64,000 nucleotides of DNA, taken from assembly GCA_949152475.1 (NCBI GenBank), contig OX424559.1, positions 16,151,809-16,215,808 on the forward strand, read 5' to 3'. A program made the translations under genes and the position numbers. Below the pieces are notes generated by a model. It was not told the origin of the DNA. It saw nothing but the letters and a program-made list of their open reading frames with translations, and did not search any database. Below are positions 1 through 12,100 of the stretch, piece after piece (position 1 is the stretch's first letter; each line of letters starts with the position of its first letter). The DNA is from Terebella lapidaria. Its lineage: Eukaryota > Annelida > Polychaeta > Terebellida > Terebellidae.

Positions 1-1070
1 GATAATAAAAAATGGAGTGGCTTGAATTCTTTGGGCCTATTTTGATCGATGTTGAAATGAACAAAATTAAATAACAATAGAAAGACAACACCGTTTATTA
101 GACAAAAACCTGAAATAAAAAATTTATATTGCTTGTTGTGTTGTGTGTTTTGTGCGGCTGACTCATATACCTAGATACCTTCGTCGGAGAGCGCTCAAGT
201 GTAAATATGCTGTTCCAAGGCCGTTGGACCGCTTGGAAAATTGGCGGGAAATCTGTGATCGTTCCCAGACTCGCTTGGGGGCGCGTTGATTGCACAAACA
301 GAAATGGCCAGGCGAGCGATAAAGTGTTGTTGCTGGTGCATTCGATTATTTACGGGGTGATATTTCGTACAAATAACCATGCATGCACACTAAACAGTAT
401 TGCATGTACCGCATGCACGCGAACTGAACACATTGAAGACCTTTCTAGTGGGTGTTCGATTGTCGCAAGTGTGTCAGGCGAACAAGTTTGTTCGTCAATT
501 AGCGCTTGATTGGGGAGGTTACAGAACTGGGTACGGTCAGTCACCCAGTTCATCAGAGCAACCTAGAGGCATACACATGTACATACACTGCAATTTACCT
601 CTAGACTTTACACTCCGCCCCTTTGGGCTACTCATGCACGACTACCGACCTGTACACAGGAACAGTCACTCAACCAAGAACTGACCACTACGCCGTGGAC
701 ACACCTTTAAACGCTATAGACAATAATTTCTGGCTAACTTTATTGGAACGAGAGAAATATTCAATCATAGTGACCCATCTTGTTATGGGAAACAGACAAT
801 GTCCTTAATTGTATCAAACGGTTCCACATACAACTATTACATTATCATGATTATCACTGAGCTGAAAGTTAATTAGTCTCCAGGTTACGTTTCAGCAGCT
901 GGCCTCGTCGTGGAGACAGCACTGCACCAAAGTTATCCCACTGGGGTAAGCCTATCATCAAACTGTGATTCACTCGGAATTTAAGTATAACTCGCTTGTA
1001 CCGAATGGACCAGATGAGGTTACTTGAGCTTTCAAAATCATGAAAAAAATATACACCTGACGGGTATCAC
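1..1070. other. non-coding stretch, diverged repeat
   Basis: No coding exon is recognised; small open frames on both strands look like chance. Around 690-930 the text (a phrase like 'gggaaacagacaatgtcct' followed by 'gagctgaaag') resembles 14680-14780, and around 510-560 it resembles 38950-39010. These look like old dispersed repeats. Confidence 0.4.
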
Positions 1071-1099
1071 AATTGATTTTGCATGGTTTACTTCTACAC

Positions 1100-1680
1100 C
1101 ATTTACGTTTACATTCACTTGGTCGCTGTTTGCTGCCGTCTCCCCACAGTGTTCATCCCAAGACTTTGAGTAGTTCTAGACCAGACAGACTCAGATGTAC
1201 TCCCAAATATGAGGAGCTCAGTCGTGATGCTGTTGGGGGTACAGCTATTGCTGTCGCTGTTCCGTGTCCACATTGTAGAACTCGCTGGAAAGCATGGATT
1301 ACGTCTCATGACTTTGGACTAAGTCTTTCAATAAACACCTATGCATTAGCTGCAAAGCAATAATATCTGATTCCATGCCTGTGTGGGATGTTGCTAATGG
1401 GTGTTATGCACAGAGAGTAAAAAAGTCTCCAGACACTAAAGCTTGAGGGATTTTCCATATATCAAGGTTGTTGGGGTGTCATACAGTCAGATGACTACCT
1501 GTTCCCTAATGTCTTTATTTGCACAAGTTTGACACCATTCAATAAAGGGCAGAATCCAGGATTCCTATATAATAACAGGACTTCAGACGGTCAATAAGAA
1601 CTCCATGTTCATTGTTGTCGAAGGCCGCAGTGGGGTCAAGCAACACTCTCTCACCCTTTCCACCACACCTTGATCAAAAG
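1100..1680 (-). mobile_element. degenerate LINE reverse-transcriptase fragment
   Basis: On the minus strand at about 1560-1660 the translation reads LLDPTAAFDNNEHGVLIDRL. This matches the non-LTR reverse-transcriptase palm motif, usually LLDLSAAFDTIDH..LL.RL (known from CR1/Jockey-type LINEs). Further along the same strand, near 1200, TELLIFGS matches the 'KTE.L.FGS' segment of the same domain. The reading frame between them is broken, so this is a decayed copy. No ends or target-site duplication were found. Confidence 0.55.
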
Positions 1681-1949
1681 CTCAGAGAATGCTATTACCA
1701 TCTAGGACCAAGGCAGTCCTTGTGTTATGTTACTTCCTCTAGGCTACTCGGGTAGGATCCAGAAAATAATTGATAATCAAGTGAAACTTTATTCGGTCGG
1801 CTATAACTACTCAAGCACTTTGGACACAAATGTCAATTTAGAAACTCAAACAGAAAATATCGGGATTGTACGGCGGCTCATATCTGCCATGCAAAAAAAA
1901 ATCAACCGATAATTTCGAACACTTACAAAGTACATTTTGTGAAATACGT

Positions 1950-2510
1950 TCAGAACTTTACGAACTCGTTCAAAACATTATGAACGCGTTCAAAACATTA
2001 TGAACGTGTTCATAACATTACGAACGCGTTCAAAACATAATGAACGTGTTCAAAACATTACGAACGCGTTCAAAACATTATGAACGCGTTCAGAACATTA
2101 CGAACACGTTCAGAACATTACGAACGCGTTCAGAACATTACAAACGCATTCAAAACATTATGAACGCGTTCAAAACATTATGAACGCGTTCATAACATTA
2201 CGAACGCGTGCAAAACATTATGAACGCGTTCGAAACATTACGAACGCGTTCAAAACATTATGAACGCGTTCAAAACATTATGAACGCGTTCAAAACATTA
2301 TGAACGCGTTCATAACATTACGAACGCGTTCAAAACATTATGAACGCGTTCATAACATTACGAACGCGTTCAAAACATTATGAACGCGTTCAAAACATTA
2401 TGAACGCGTTCATAACATTACGAACGCGTTCAAAACATTATGAACGCGTTCGTAACATTACGAACGCGTTCAAAACATTATGAACGCGTTCGAAACATTA
2501 CGAACGCATT
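1950..2510. repeat. 20-bp tandem array, left arm
   Basis: About 28 units of GAACGCGTTC followed by AAAACATTAT-like spacers. Variants (ATAACATTAC, GAAACATTAC) alternate, suggesting a higher-order period of 40-60 bp. Confidence 0.85.
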
Positions 2511-2589
2511 CAGAGCCTTCATCAAATACATGCAATCCTACTCTAGCTCTTATTCGAATACATTATCTACTTTCGTTTCAATACGTTCG

Positions 2590-2870
2590 GTGTGTTCTGA
2601 ACGCGTTCGTAATGTTCTGAACGCGTTCATAAAGTTTCGAACGCGTTCATAATGTTTTGAATGCGTTCATAATGTTCTGAACGCGTTCGTAATGTTCTGA
2701 ACGCGTTCATAAAGTTTCGAACGCGTTCATAATGTTCTGAACGCGTTCGTAATGTTTCGAACGCGTTCATAATGTTTTGAACGCGTTCGTAATGTTATGA
2801 ACGCGTTCATAATGTTTTGAACGCGTTCATAATGTTTTGAACGCGTTCGTAAAGTTCTGAACGTATTTCG
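2590..2870. repeat. 20-bp tandem array, right (inverted) arm
   Basis: About 14 units of GAACGCGTTC with spacers like ATAATGTTTT, the reverse complement of the left-arm spacer. The whole element can fold on itself. Confidence 0.85.
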
Positions 2871-3021
2871 CAAAATGTACTTTGTAAGTGTTCGAAATTA
2901 TTGGTTGATTTTTTTTACATGGCAGATATGAGCCGCCGTAGGATTGCGTGGCCATGTTTTGCCGAGGGTCATTATATCCTAAATAGCAGGAACCCAACTT
3001 ATAATTTTATTGCTGCATTCG

Positions 3022-4224
3022 GTTACATCGAAGACCCTACTGTGGCCAATAAGTGTTTGTGCAGGAACAGAAATCCCTTTTTAAACTCTAAATCCTTTAC
3101 AATGACTATCTTATGTTCTATGACATGAAGAATTCACCGACTAACCGATTATTCAGGATGGTGGTGTCGTGTGTGAAATGTGTTCGTTATAATATGTTGT
3201 TGGTTGGTGGACGAGATATCTGTATGCTTAGATGTGTGTGATATGGGATCTTGGCATTTAGTGTGACAAGTGTGTACATATCACAGACATGCTCTGGTTC
3301 GTACTGATATTTGTTATCCTTTGATCTGTAGTTAATATATCTGGCTATGCTAGGCCCCAAAACCCCGTTCATATACTTCAACAGACAGTTGCAGATTTAT
3401 AGAACCACCCCATCATTGCTATATTGGAATACAGCAAAATTTTATTAAATAATTCTGGGTATACATACTTCATGTACAAACATTTCTCACGTACATTTCC
3501 ACAATAAATTTTACAACAATAGTCTGCGATTAAATCGTCTGAACATGTCCATTGTGGGTACTTAGACGTTATTTATAGGCATTACAGATTGTTCTGATTT
3601 GATTTTTCACATGAATATACACTTTGTATACAGGTGATACAAATGATCCACATGAATATTCACGTGTTTTTACACAAACATTCGTCATTAAATCTCTTTA
3701 GTAATTTTCAACATCAATAACAACTGCTCAATTCCCTTCGACTGGAACAGAATTATTTTATTGAATACATTTGAGTATATATACATTTTTCATGTACAAT
3801 TCCATAATATATAATCTTACTGTTTTGGTTACATCGAAGACCCTACTGTGGCCAATAAGTGTTTGTGCAGGAACAGAAATCCCTTTTTAAACTCTAAATC
3901 CTTTACAATGACTATCTTATGTTCTATGACATGAAGAATTCACCAACTAACCGATTATTCACGATGGTGGCATCGTGTGCGAAATGTGTTTGTTATGATA
4001 TGCTGTTGGTTGGTGGACGAGATATCTGTATGCTCAGATGTGTGTGATATGGAATCTTGGCATTTAGTGTGACAAAGGTGAACATATCACAGACATGCTC
4101 TGGTTCGTATTGATATTTGTATCCTTTGATCTGTAGTTAATGTATCTGGCTATGCTAGGCCCCAAAACCCCGTTCGAATACTTCAACAGACAGTTGCAGA
4201 TTTATAGAACCACCCCATCATTGC
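3022..4224. repeat. direct duplication of a ~390-bp non-coding segment
   Basis: The segment at about 3022-3408 (starting GGTTACATCGAAGACCCTAC) recurs at about 3832-4224 with few changes. The block between them (3420-3800) recurs in turn at about 4672-5060, and a shorter related unit follows to about 5430. No coding capacity was seen. Confidence 0.75.
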
Positions 4225-4289
4225 TCTCGTAAAACCTCTTCTTTACCCCTTCATGGCTCAAGACTCGTTCCTTGGATGACGCAAATAAC

Positions 4290-5530
4290 AAGCAAGCGGC
4301 GCTCTCAACATTTTTCATATGTCTGAGCAGTATCATACCTACTGTGCATGTATTCATTAATTATAAAATGTCAAACTAATCCTCGCAGTTAACATATCTG
4401 ATGCCAGATACCTGTTGCCATCGATCATGATGCTTCATTCTTTTGCTACCTCTCATAATATTTTAGATTCAGATGTTAGTGCTATCGATTTCCAACAAAC
4501 GAATAATACGAGATGGAATATTCAATACCCACCTTTGCATATAGAACAGCTAGACAAGTGATTTTGATGAGTCACCATTGTAGTGTACAGAGTAAACGTA
4601 CACATGAATTCAGGAACGCTCAAATATTTTTTTATGATTGCATTAGTATTACAAGCTGTAAGATGTAACTAATATTGGAATACAGCAAAATTTTAATGAA
4701 AAAAATCTGGTTATACATACATCATGTACATACATTTCTCACGTACATTTCCACAATATATTTTACAACAATAGTCTGGGATCACACCATTTGAACATGT
4801 CCATTGTGTGTAGAACTTACACGTTATTTATAGGCATTGCAGATTATTCTGATATAATTATTACATGTATTTACACTGTGTATATAAGTGATACAAATGA
4901 TCCACATGAATAAACACGTGTCTTCACACGAAACATTAGTTAATAAATATATTTAGTGGTTTTCAACATCAATAACGACTGCGCAATTCTCTTCAACTGG
5001 ATCATAACTATTCTATTGAATACATTCGAGTATACATACATTTTTCATGTATGATTCCATAAGATATTTTACAACAACAGTCCAGAACACATCATCTGAA
5101 CTTGCCATTGTGTGTATTTAGACTTTATTTATAAGTATTACACTTTATCCAGATGAAAATTGTATTCACATTGTATTTACAATGATGCAAACCATCCACT
5201 TGTGTGACAATCAAGGTGTATTCACACAAAACATTGGTTAATAAATATCTTTAGTCTACACAAATTTCTTACATGAATTTTTATCACACACTTTATGACA
5301 ACAGTGTAATTTAACAACAGCCGTGTCAGATATTTACACATAATTTACGAATGGTACACGCTATCTATGTATATTTATCTATGTATATTTACATTTACTC
5401 ACACTGTATATATGATATACAATTGTTACATATTATATATATCTATATACACTTGTCAATCAGTATGTATACATAATTTACATGTGTTTCAATTATGCCG
5501 CAACAACATGATAGTGGATGTTCGCTTCTT
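4290..5530. repeat. 3' flank of gene A, homologous to 21245-23170
   Basis: Short matching phrases recur in order downstream of both receptor tails: the 'gtctgagcag' block, 'gcgagatggaata' versus 'cgagatggaata', and 'taatttaacaacagcc' followed by 'acacgctatctat'. The flanks were therefore duplicated together with the genes. No exon was recognised here. Confidence 0.55.
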
Positions 5531-5534
5531 CAAA

Positions 5535-6177
5535 TCAGCACTGGTTAGATGTCCCTGGCAAATCAAATGGACACGTCATAATGTACTCGTCTCTAACCAG
5601 ATGATCATAGTTGTCAGGCTGACTGTGTGCATGTCTCACTAGATGATCATAGTTGTCGGGCTGACTGTGTACAGGAGAAGATGAGTCAGTGTTTGTGGCA
5701 CTAGTGGTGACAGGCTCTTGGATGGTTGCATCATGATTGATCAAAGCATGGACACCAGTTGGCGTCACATGATGGCATGGTGACGCACACTTCTCTTTGT
5801 TATATGGATGACTGTGAAGAAACACGGGTGTCTCTTCGCTGGAAGCTACAGTGGCGGCAGGCTTTGGAACGGCCACATCATGAACTATCACTGCTTGGTC
5901 ACGTGATGACAGGATGTGGTCACGTGATGTAGTGTCACCAGAAGGCTTGGGCTCCTGGTCGGCTGCAGTAGGATCCAGCGATTCAGGGACTGCTGGGAGG
6001 CATATTCCCTGTCGCTCACCTTTCGGTTTGCATTTCTGCTTGAATTTCTTCAATTTCACCACCTGGCGAAAATGGCCCTCGAAAAAGTGATAAGCACCAC
6101 TTTCTCTCACAGGGCCAGGTGTAGTGGAACTTTCAACTTGTAATAAAATTCTGCGCTGTTTTCTCAACTTCGAATAG
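5535..6177 (-). CDS. gene A exon: cytoplasmic tail with doubled YDHL motif
   Basis: The acceptor is TTTTCACATAG just before CTATTCG, and the stop is at 5535. It encodes about 213 residues, starting with a basic juxtamembrane stretch (YSKLRKQRR) and continuing with a Pro/Ser/Thr/His-rich low-complexity tail. Near the C-terminus the unit HSQPDNYDHLVR occurs twice in a row, giving YDHL, ten residues, YDHL, then DEYIMT. Gene B has a single copy of this unit. The spacing fits the broad ITAM pattern (YxxL/I, 6-12 residues, YxxL/I), though flanking residues are not textbook. A role in SH2-protein binding is inference. The tail lacks any recognised catalytic domain. Confidence 0.7.
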
Positions 6178-9100
6178 CTATGTGAAAACACAAAAGCGTA
6201 TTCATTTTGGTCATGAATACATCATGAATACCAGATACTTATGAAAATCTCCATAATCACAGCTTGTTATTCCACTTGTTAGTACTCACCAAACAGCACA
6301 CACCGGGATATTGACTATGAGGATAGCCGCAATAGATCCGACCAACAGATACGTGTACCAAAGTGATTGGTTCTCCATTCTTGGGATCCTGTGGCTATGT
6401 TTCTCTTTTCACGATTTCCATGTTGAGAAAGAACAAATGTATTCAAAAGATTTTTAAAAAACAGGAATTTAACTAGCTCTTGATTTTATTCCTGGCACTA
6501 CATCGTTATACACAATGTCGAGGACCCAAATTATCTTGTTTGAAACAAATATCTGAAAACTGATCAGATATTTTGAGCCTAGATTTTGGGCGTTCCAAAG
6601 GAATCAAGCCACCCCATCTTCATGCACAATATCAAGGACCCCAGTTAGCATTAATAAATAATGAAAAATCACAAAACTGATCAAATAGTTTTCAGGAAAA
6701 ACAGGCGGAACCTGTATTTTGGGCCTGTTGAGTCTAGATTTAGGATCATTTTTATAGATTCAAGGCACTCCATCTTTATACACAATGCCAAGGACCCCAA
6801 TCTGCATGCTTTGAAACAAAAATATCGAAAAATGATCGGATCATTGTTAGAAAATGGTCCTCAAAATCCAAAGCTGAGCAATTTCCACCAAAAATGGCCG
6901 CCAGTTTGAAAAACAATTGCGAAAATGAAAAGACTGAAAAATATTCCCCTCTTGAATTATTTTCAGGCATTTTGTGCGAAATTCCAGAGTGATTCACCCA
7001 TAAACTTTGAAGATAAAAATATGGACGATGCAAATCCGACCAGATGGACAAACGGCTGCAATACCACAACAATATGTTACGGACCAAAGGACCGTAACCT
7101 AAATTTAATGCAAGCGCTAAGAAAGGTTTCCGGACAATAGATGTTATATATTTTAGATATCAGCTATTTTGTCCAGCAAAATCAGCTAAATAAGGTCAAA
7201 GGTCAACTTCAAGGTCAAGAAAATATTCAGCACATATCATGTCCTATATGTCCTCAATTGATTCATAAACTGTAACGTCGATAATAAGCGAAGTATTAGT
7301 CATTTTGTGCTCTGACCTTGAAAATAAGGCCAAATGTCTAGTCCAAAGTCATGAGAATATTCAACATCTATCATTTCCTATCATTTTCATCTATCAAATG
7401 TTCACAATTGATTACTAAATTGTAAAGTAGATAATAAACGAGATATTAGCCATGTTGTTCTCTGACCTTTAAAATGAGGTCAAGGTCAAATTCAATAGAC
7501 GTGGAATCAATACCCAGTATTAAGTATTCCAAGCAAACAAAACAGGGTCCGTTATCCAATCTCATAGTCACAGGGCATAATCAGTCAGCCGGTACTGTGG
7601 GGGAAACGCCCGTTCTGTGAGACAGCTAGCTGGTTCTGTGAGTAAAAGTTGTCATACTGTGTCATACACATGATACTGTCACAAATCAAGGTTAAAAGTT
7701 ATATGCTGGCTAATGGAGTGTTCAATTAGTTGGAATATGTAGCAATAATGATTCATACGAACTCACGGGTGATGAATATATACACATTTCATCGTTTTTT
7801 TAGAAGAAATTTTCAATATGTTTCAAAGTTTTGACAAATATCTCGAAATATTGAACACATTTTGGGGCCAATTTTTGGTTTTATGATTCGCTCGCATGCC
7901 GAATATATGTTAGTAAACGCCAGAAATGATTGGCAAGTGTGAGCTTGAACAAATCGTTATGAAAATTAAAGAAATCAAAGGTTTTTCATGTCAACGCCGG
8001 TTTTTTGTAAAGGCAACGCTGGTTCTATGTGAACTTTGAACTCAAGTTAAATGATCAAACCGTCTATGACCAGCATGTACACCCAGATTACGTGTGATGA
8101 AACACATTTCATTACGTAGGCATATAGGACGAACCACATATAAATTCCAATACATGTAGATACACCACTTTAGTGCTCGAAGGCTCAGTGACTGGATGGT
8201 AGCTAGTAGTCGATTTTCATAAACATAATATACGGAACAGTTTGTCATGAATTGGATGGCCCCTTCACGTGCAGCTTCCCATTGCAGTCTACATTTAGGG
8301 TTTTATACAGATAATAGAGTGATATTGCCGGGATACAATTGTGTTTCCGAAAATTACCAATAAAGTCTAATTATTTGTTTTAGAGGGTATATCTATTTAA
8401 ATGGTTTATGTACTTGCGGTTTTTGAATTTATTTTCCGTTTTGATCCATTTGCATCGAAATGGTGCATTTTTTTTCTCTTTCAAGGTTGGGCTGTGGAAG
8501 TATATAAAGTATAGTCAACTTAGTCATGCTTTTTCATACCACAAAAAAGGTGCATTTGCCAGATTCTTATATTCGTAAACTCTCAAAGAACCGGTGTTGC
8601 CATCACCCAGAACCGGCGGAGCATCTCTAATATGCAGATTTACTGTCACCTGTCCACATTTCAGTACCGGCTGACTGATTACACCCCGTGATAGTCCGGG
8701 GACAGAAAGGCATATCAGGCATACGAAGTGAGAGAAAACAAAAATGGCAGAGAAACTCATGAACCCCCAAAAATGGCCATTAGGAGGTGAAATCAGGTGT
8801 CCCGGAAAGAGTGAGCATTTCCTGCCCCACTAGTGGCACCCGTCATGAATTCCCCAAAATTAACATGAAAATAGATCTAGTTGCAAGGCAGACATATATT
8901 TGGTGTATTTATCAACCAGATCATGATGACGTCCATAGAATTTCTTTAACGCAGCTCAAGGTCATCGAAATATTCAGCAAATATATATCTATTCACTATG
9001 TATTCCTAAGCTGTGAAAACGACAATAAGCAAGATATAAGCCATTTTGTTCTTATACCTTGAAAATGGGATCGAAGGTCAAAATCAATGTCACCAGAATA

Positions 9101-12100
9101 TTCAGCATATTATTTCCTATATGTTCATTGTGGACTCCTGAGCTTCCTGAATTCCTAAGTTTGTGATAAGCGAGATATTAGCCATTTTGTTCTATGACCT
9201 TAAAAATGAGGTCAAAAGTTAATTTCAAGATCACCAGAATATTCAGCATATATCATTTCCTTTATGTTCACTATGAATTCTTAAGCTGTAAATGTGATAT
9301 GTGCGATATTAGCCATTGCGGGCTCTGACGTAGAAAATAAGGTCGAAGGTCAATTTCAAGGTCATGAGAGTGTTCACCATATATCATTTTCTATATGTCC
9401 TGAATTGATTCTTAAGCTGTAAAGTTGATAATAAGCAAGATATTAGCTATTTTGTTCTTTGACCCTGAGAATAAGGTCAAAAGGCCAAATTCAAGGTCAC
9501 TAGAATATTCAGTATATATCATTTCCTATATATGTCGAGAAATAATTCCTAATCTCTGATAAGATATCAGCAATAATGTGTCCGATAATGAAGCGTAGGA
9601 AAATTTTTAAATGGGCAAGTACCATTCGGACCAAGTTTGGGCCAAAATGTCCCACTTCGAATGCTTCAAGGACAGTGAAACTTATGCACATCACAGGGGT
9701 ATGTATGAGGAGTCTTAAACATTAATTACAGAAAAACTAAACAGATTTTGAGAAAATGGCTGCCAATGTCTAAAATCATGGATTTTTCGGTGAAAATGGC
9801 CGCCTTTTTTTTTTAAAAAATGCGAAAATCAGAAAACTAAAAAAAGCCCTCCCTGGAAATATTTTTGGGTATTTTTGTGCAAAATTTCTGAAAGATTCGA
9901 TCATAAACTTTAAAGACATTCAAAACTTTGAAAGTTGAATAAGTATTTGGTCGCATAGCAGATCTGGAGTGATTGATTATTTTATATGAATTTACCTCTA
10001 AAAATAATTGACATAATTTATCAACTAAATGTTTATAATTGTGCATAACAATTGACTTATACTGGCATTTACAAGGATGTAGATATCTTGGAATGATTGA
10101 CTGGGAGAGGAATTGTTCATCATCACATGTGGAATGAACGATTATACTATGAGTATTACCCAAATACTGCCCTATACGTGGTTTTATTCTGCCCGCGGTC
10201 GTTTCACGGAGCCCGAGCTTGCGGACTAGCGAAACCACCAAGGGCAGAATAAAACCACATAGAGGGCGGTACTTGGTTTATTATATTGCTAATATCTGAT
10301 TACATTTATCTTTTTTGTTTACCGACAGATGTTTTTATTGGAGTCCAATTGAGCGGCTCAGAGGTTAGCTGAACCAAACCGATTTTATCTTTTATTTCTC
10401 ACGGCAAAGTCTTGTAAAGTAAAGTTGACATTTATTAGGCGCTCCTTTACAGAGTGGCACAGTCCGGCGCTACACTATAGCATCTTATTGAATGACCGAT
10501 ACCCACTCAATCCTGGGTAGAGTAGACAATTGATGGTGCACACCTTTCATAAGGATGTTAGCGAAATAACTCAGTGGTCCAGTCTGAGTCTCAAATCATG
10601 ACCTTTGCGTTACCAGACCAAGGCCTTATCATTTTTAAATGAATTTTGCCATTTAATACGATTAAATAAGTGCCAATATCTATGCCATATCTTCAAGCTT
10701 TTTAGAAGTACAGTTGAGGCAGCTCCCATTATCAGGGGGAAAAGTGGCAAGAACGTTCAAGTCCAAAATTTTCTTCAAAGGGTGAACTGTTTTTTTTTTG
10801 GCCTCAAAATTGGCTCAAAATGGAGCATACGATTTGGGATCAAAAGTTTGTTTTCGCCAACCCATTAAAAATAAATATGGCTGCCACATACAGACCGGTG
10901 ATTCAAGGGCAATGAAACTCATACACATCACAAATGTACATGACAGGAATCTTTTGAAAGAAACGCCCCGAACTGATTTGACAGTTTTTAAGAAAATGGC
11001 CGCTAAAGTCTAAAATTGTCCGTTTTGTATAAAAAATGGCCGATATTTTGAAAAAGAAAAGAGCGAAAATAAATTTTAAAAAAAGCTTTAAAAAATACCC
11101 CCACCACGTCACTTGAAATACTTTTTGTACAAAAAAAATATTTCAGAAAGGTTCGACTGTATACTTTAAAGATAAATATGTAGACGACGGACGGATGACA
11201 GACATATTGCCATACCAAAAGTTTATCTGACCAAAGGGCCGGTAACCTAGAAATATCGATGCAAACTATAATATCCTGGCAGAAACTAGAAAATTGGAAA
11301 ATATGTGACAAACTTTGGAACGACTCGGCAAAAACTCTGGTGAGCTGTAGGTCAAAGTTAATATGAATATATAACCCAAAATCGACAAGGTGTTCTGATG
11401 GTATATGTACCTCAATGCAAAGGTGGTTATAAGCAACATAAATATTGGAATGGTTAACACGTATACAAATGTTTGAACAACGAAACTTAACATAGGCCTA
11501 CGTACCGCTTATCGGTGATAAAGGAGGCTGACTCGAGCCATCCGTATTTGATTCGGTTGTAATTTCCAAATTATCTGCAACTAAATTCTAAATTATGTAC
11601 TTATACTTATGTACAATACATATACATGTACATGTAATGTGTATGTCTGTCAACACATTATTTGGATGTCTGAATTCTGAAGCGCAGTTAAAATTACTTC
11701 GACTATAGCCTATACTATCAGAAAGTCTATGAAGATGATTTATATGTATAGGCATACTGCAAATTTAAAGTACTCACCACTGGAGGAAGGCATTTGTTGA
11801 CACGAGTAGTGCACAGTTGTGATATTAGACACGCGGGAGCGACACTCTGTACCATTTGGTATGGGCCAGGTGGGGATGCCAGTCACTGAGCAGTGCACTT
11901 CTCGCTGACAACTCTCTACGACCCTGTTATAGAAGGTCTCCTGATGATCGGCCAGAGAGAATGCACACGGGGGATGGCTACATGCCTGGAGCAGCCGCCC
12001 TTGCTGACTGAAGCCTCCGAACAAACTTTGTATGTGTATTTTAGCCGGCGATGTGCAATCGATCTCAATGGATCCATTCCTGGCACTGACGCATTCCAGT

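Larger units (their letters stand above)
1871..2938. mobile_element. TA-flanked foldback MITE with internal palindromic minisatellite
   Basis: The two ends are near-perfect inverted repeats of about 75 bp beginning CGGCGGCTCATATCTGCCAT, and each is flanked by TA (1869-1870 and 2939-2940), the target duplication of Tc1/mariner-type insertion. Inside lies a 20-bp array built on the palindrome GAACGCGTTC plus a spacer like AAAACATTAT. There are roughly 28 units to about 2510, a 75-bp centre, then about 14 units in reversed spacer orientation to about 2870. There is no transposase, so it is non-autonomous. Superfamily is inferred from TA alone. Confidence 0.8.
6410..11770. other. gene A intron filled with dispersed repeats
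   Basis: About 5.4 kb without a recognised exon. It contains pieces of the AGGTCA-rich repeat family (6870-7560, 8790-9980, 10640-11260) and a hairpin element at 10155-10275. A short minus-strand frame at 8524-8760 starts with a hydrophobic stretch but is not supported as an exon. Confidence 0.5.

Noticed and set aside
1950-2870. CRISPR-like array
   Set aside because: Spacers are nearly identical, the unit is a palindrome, the array is flanked by MITE ends, and the genome is eukaryotic.
8524-8760. Small secreted protein or first exon of gene A
   Set aside because: It starts with a hydrophobic stretch, but the rest matches no domain, part recurs at about 7570 as a repeat, and it lies downstream of the lectin exon in gene order.
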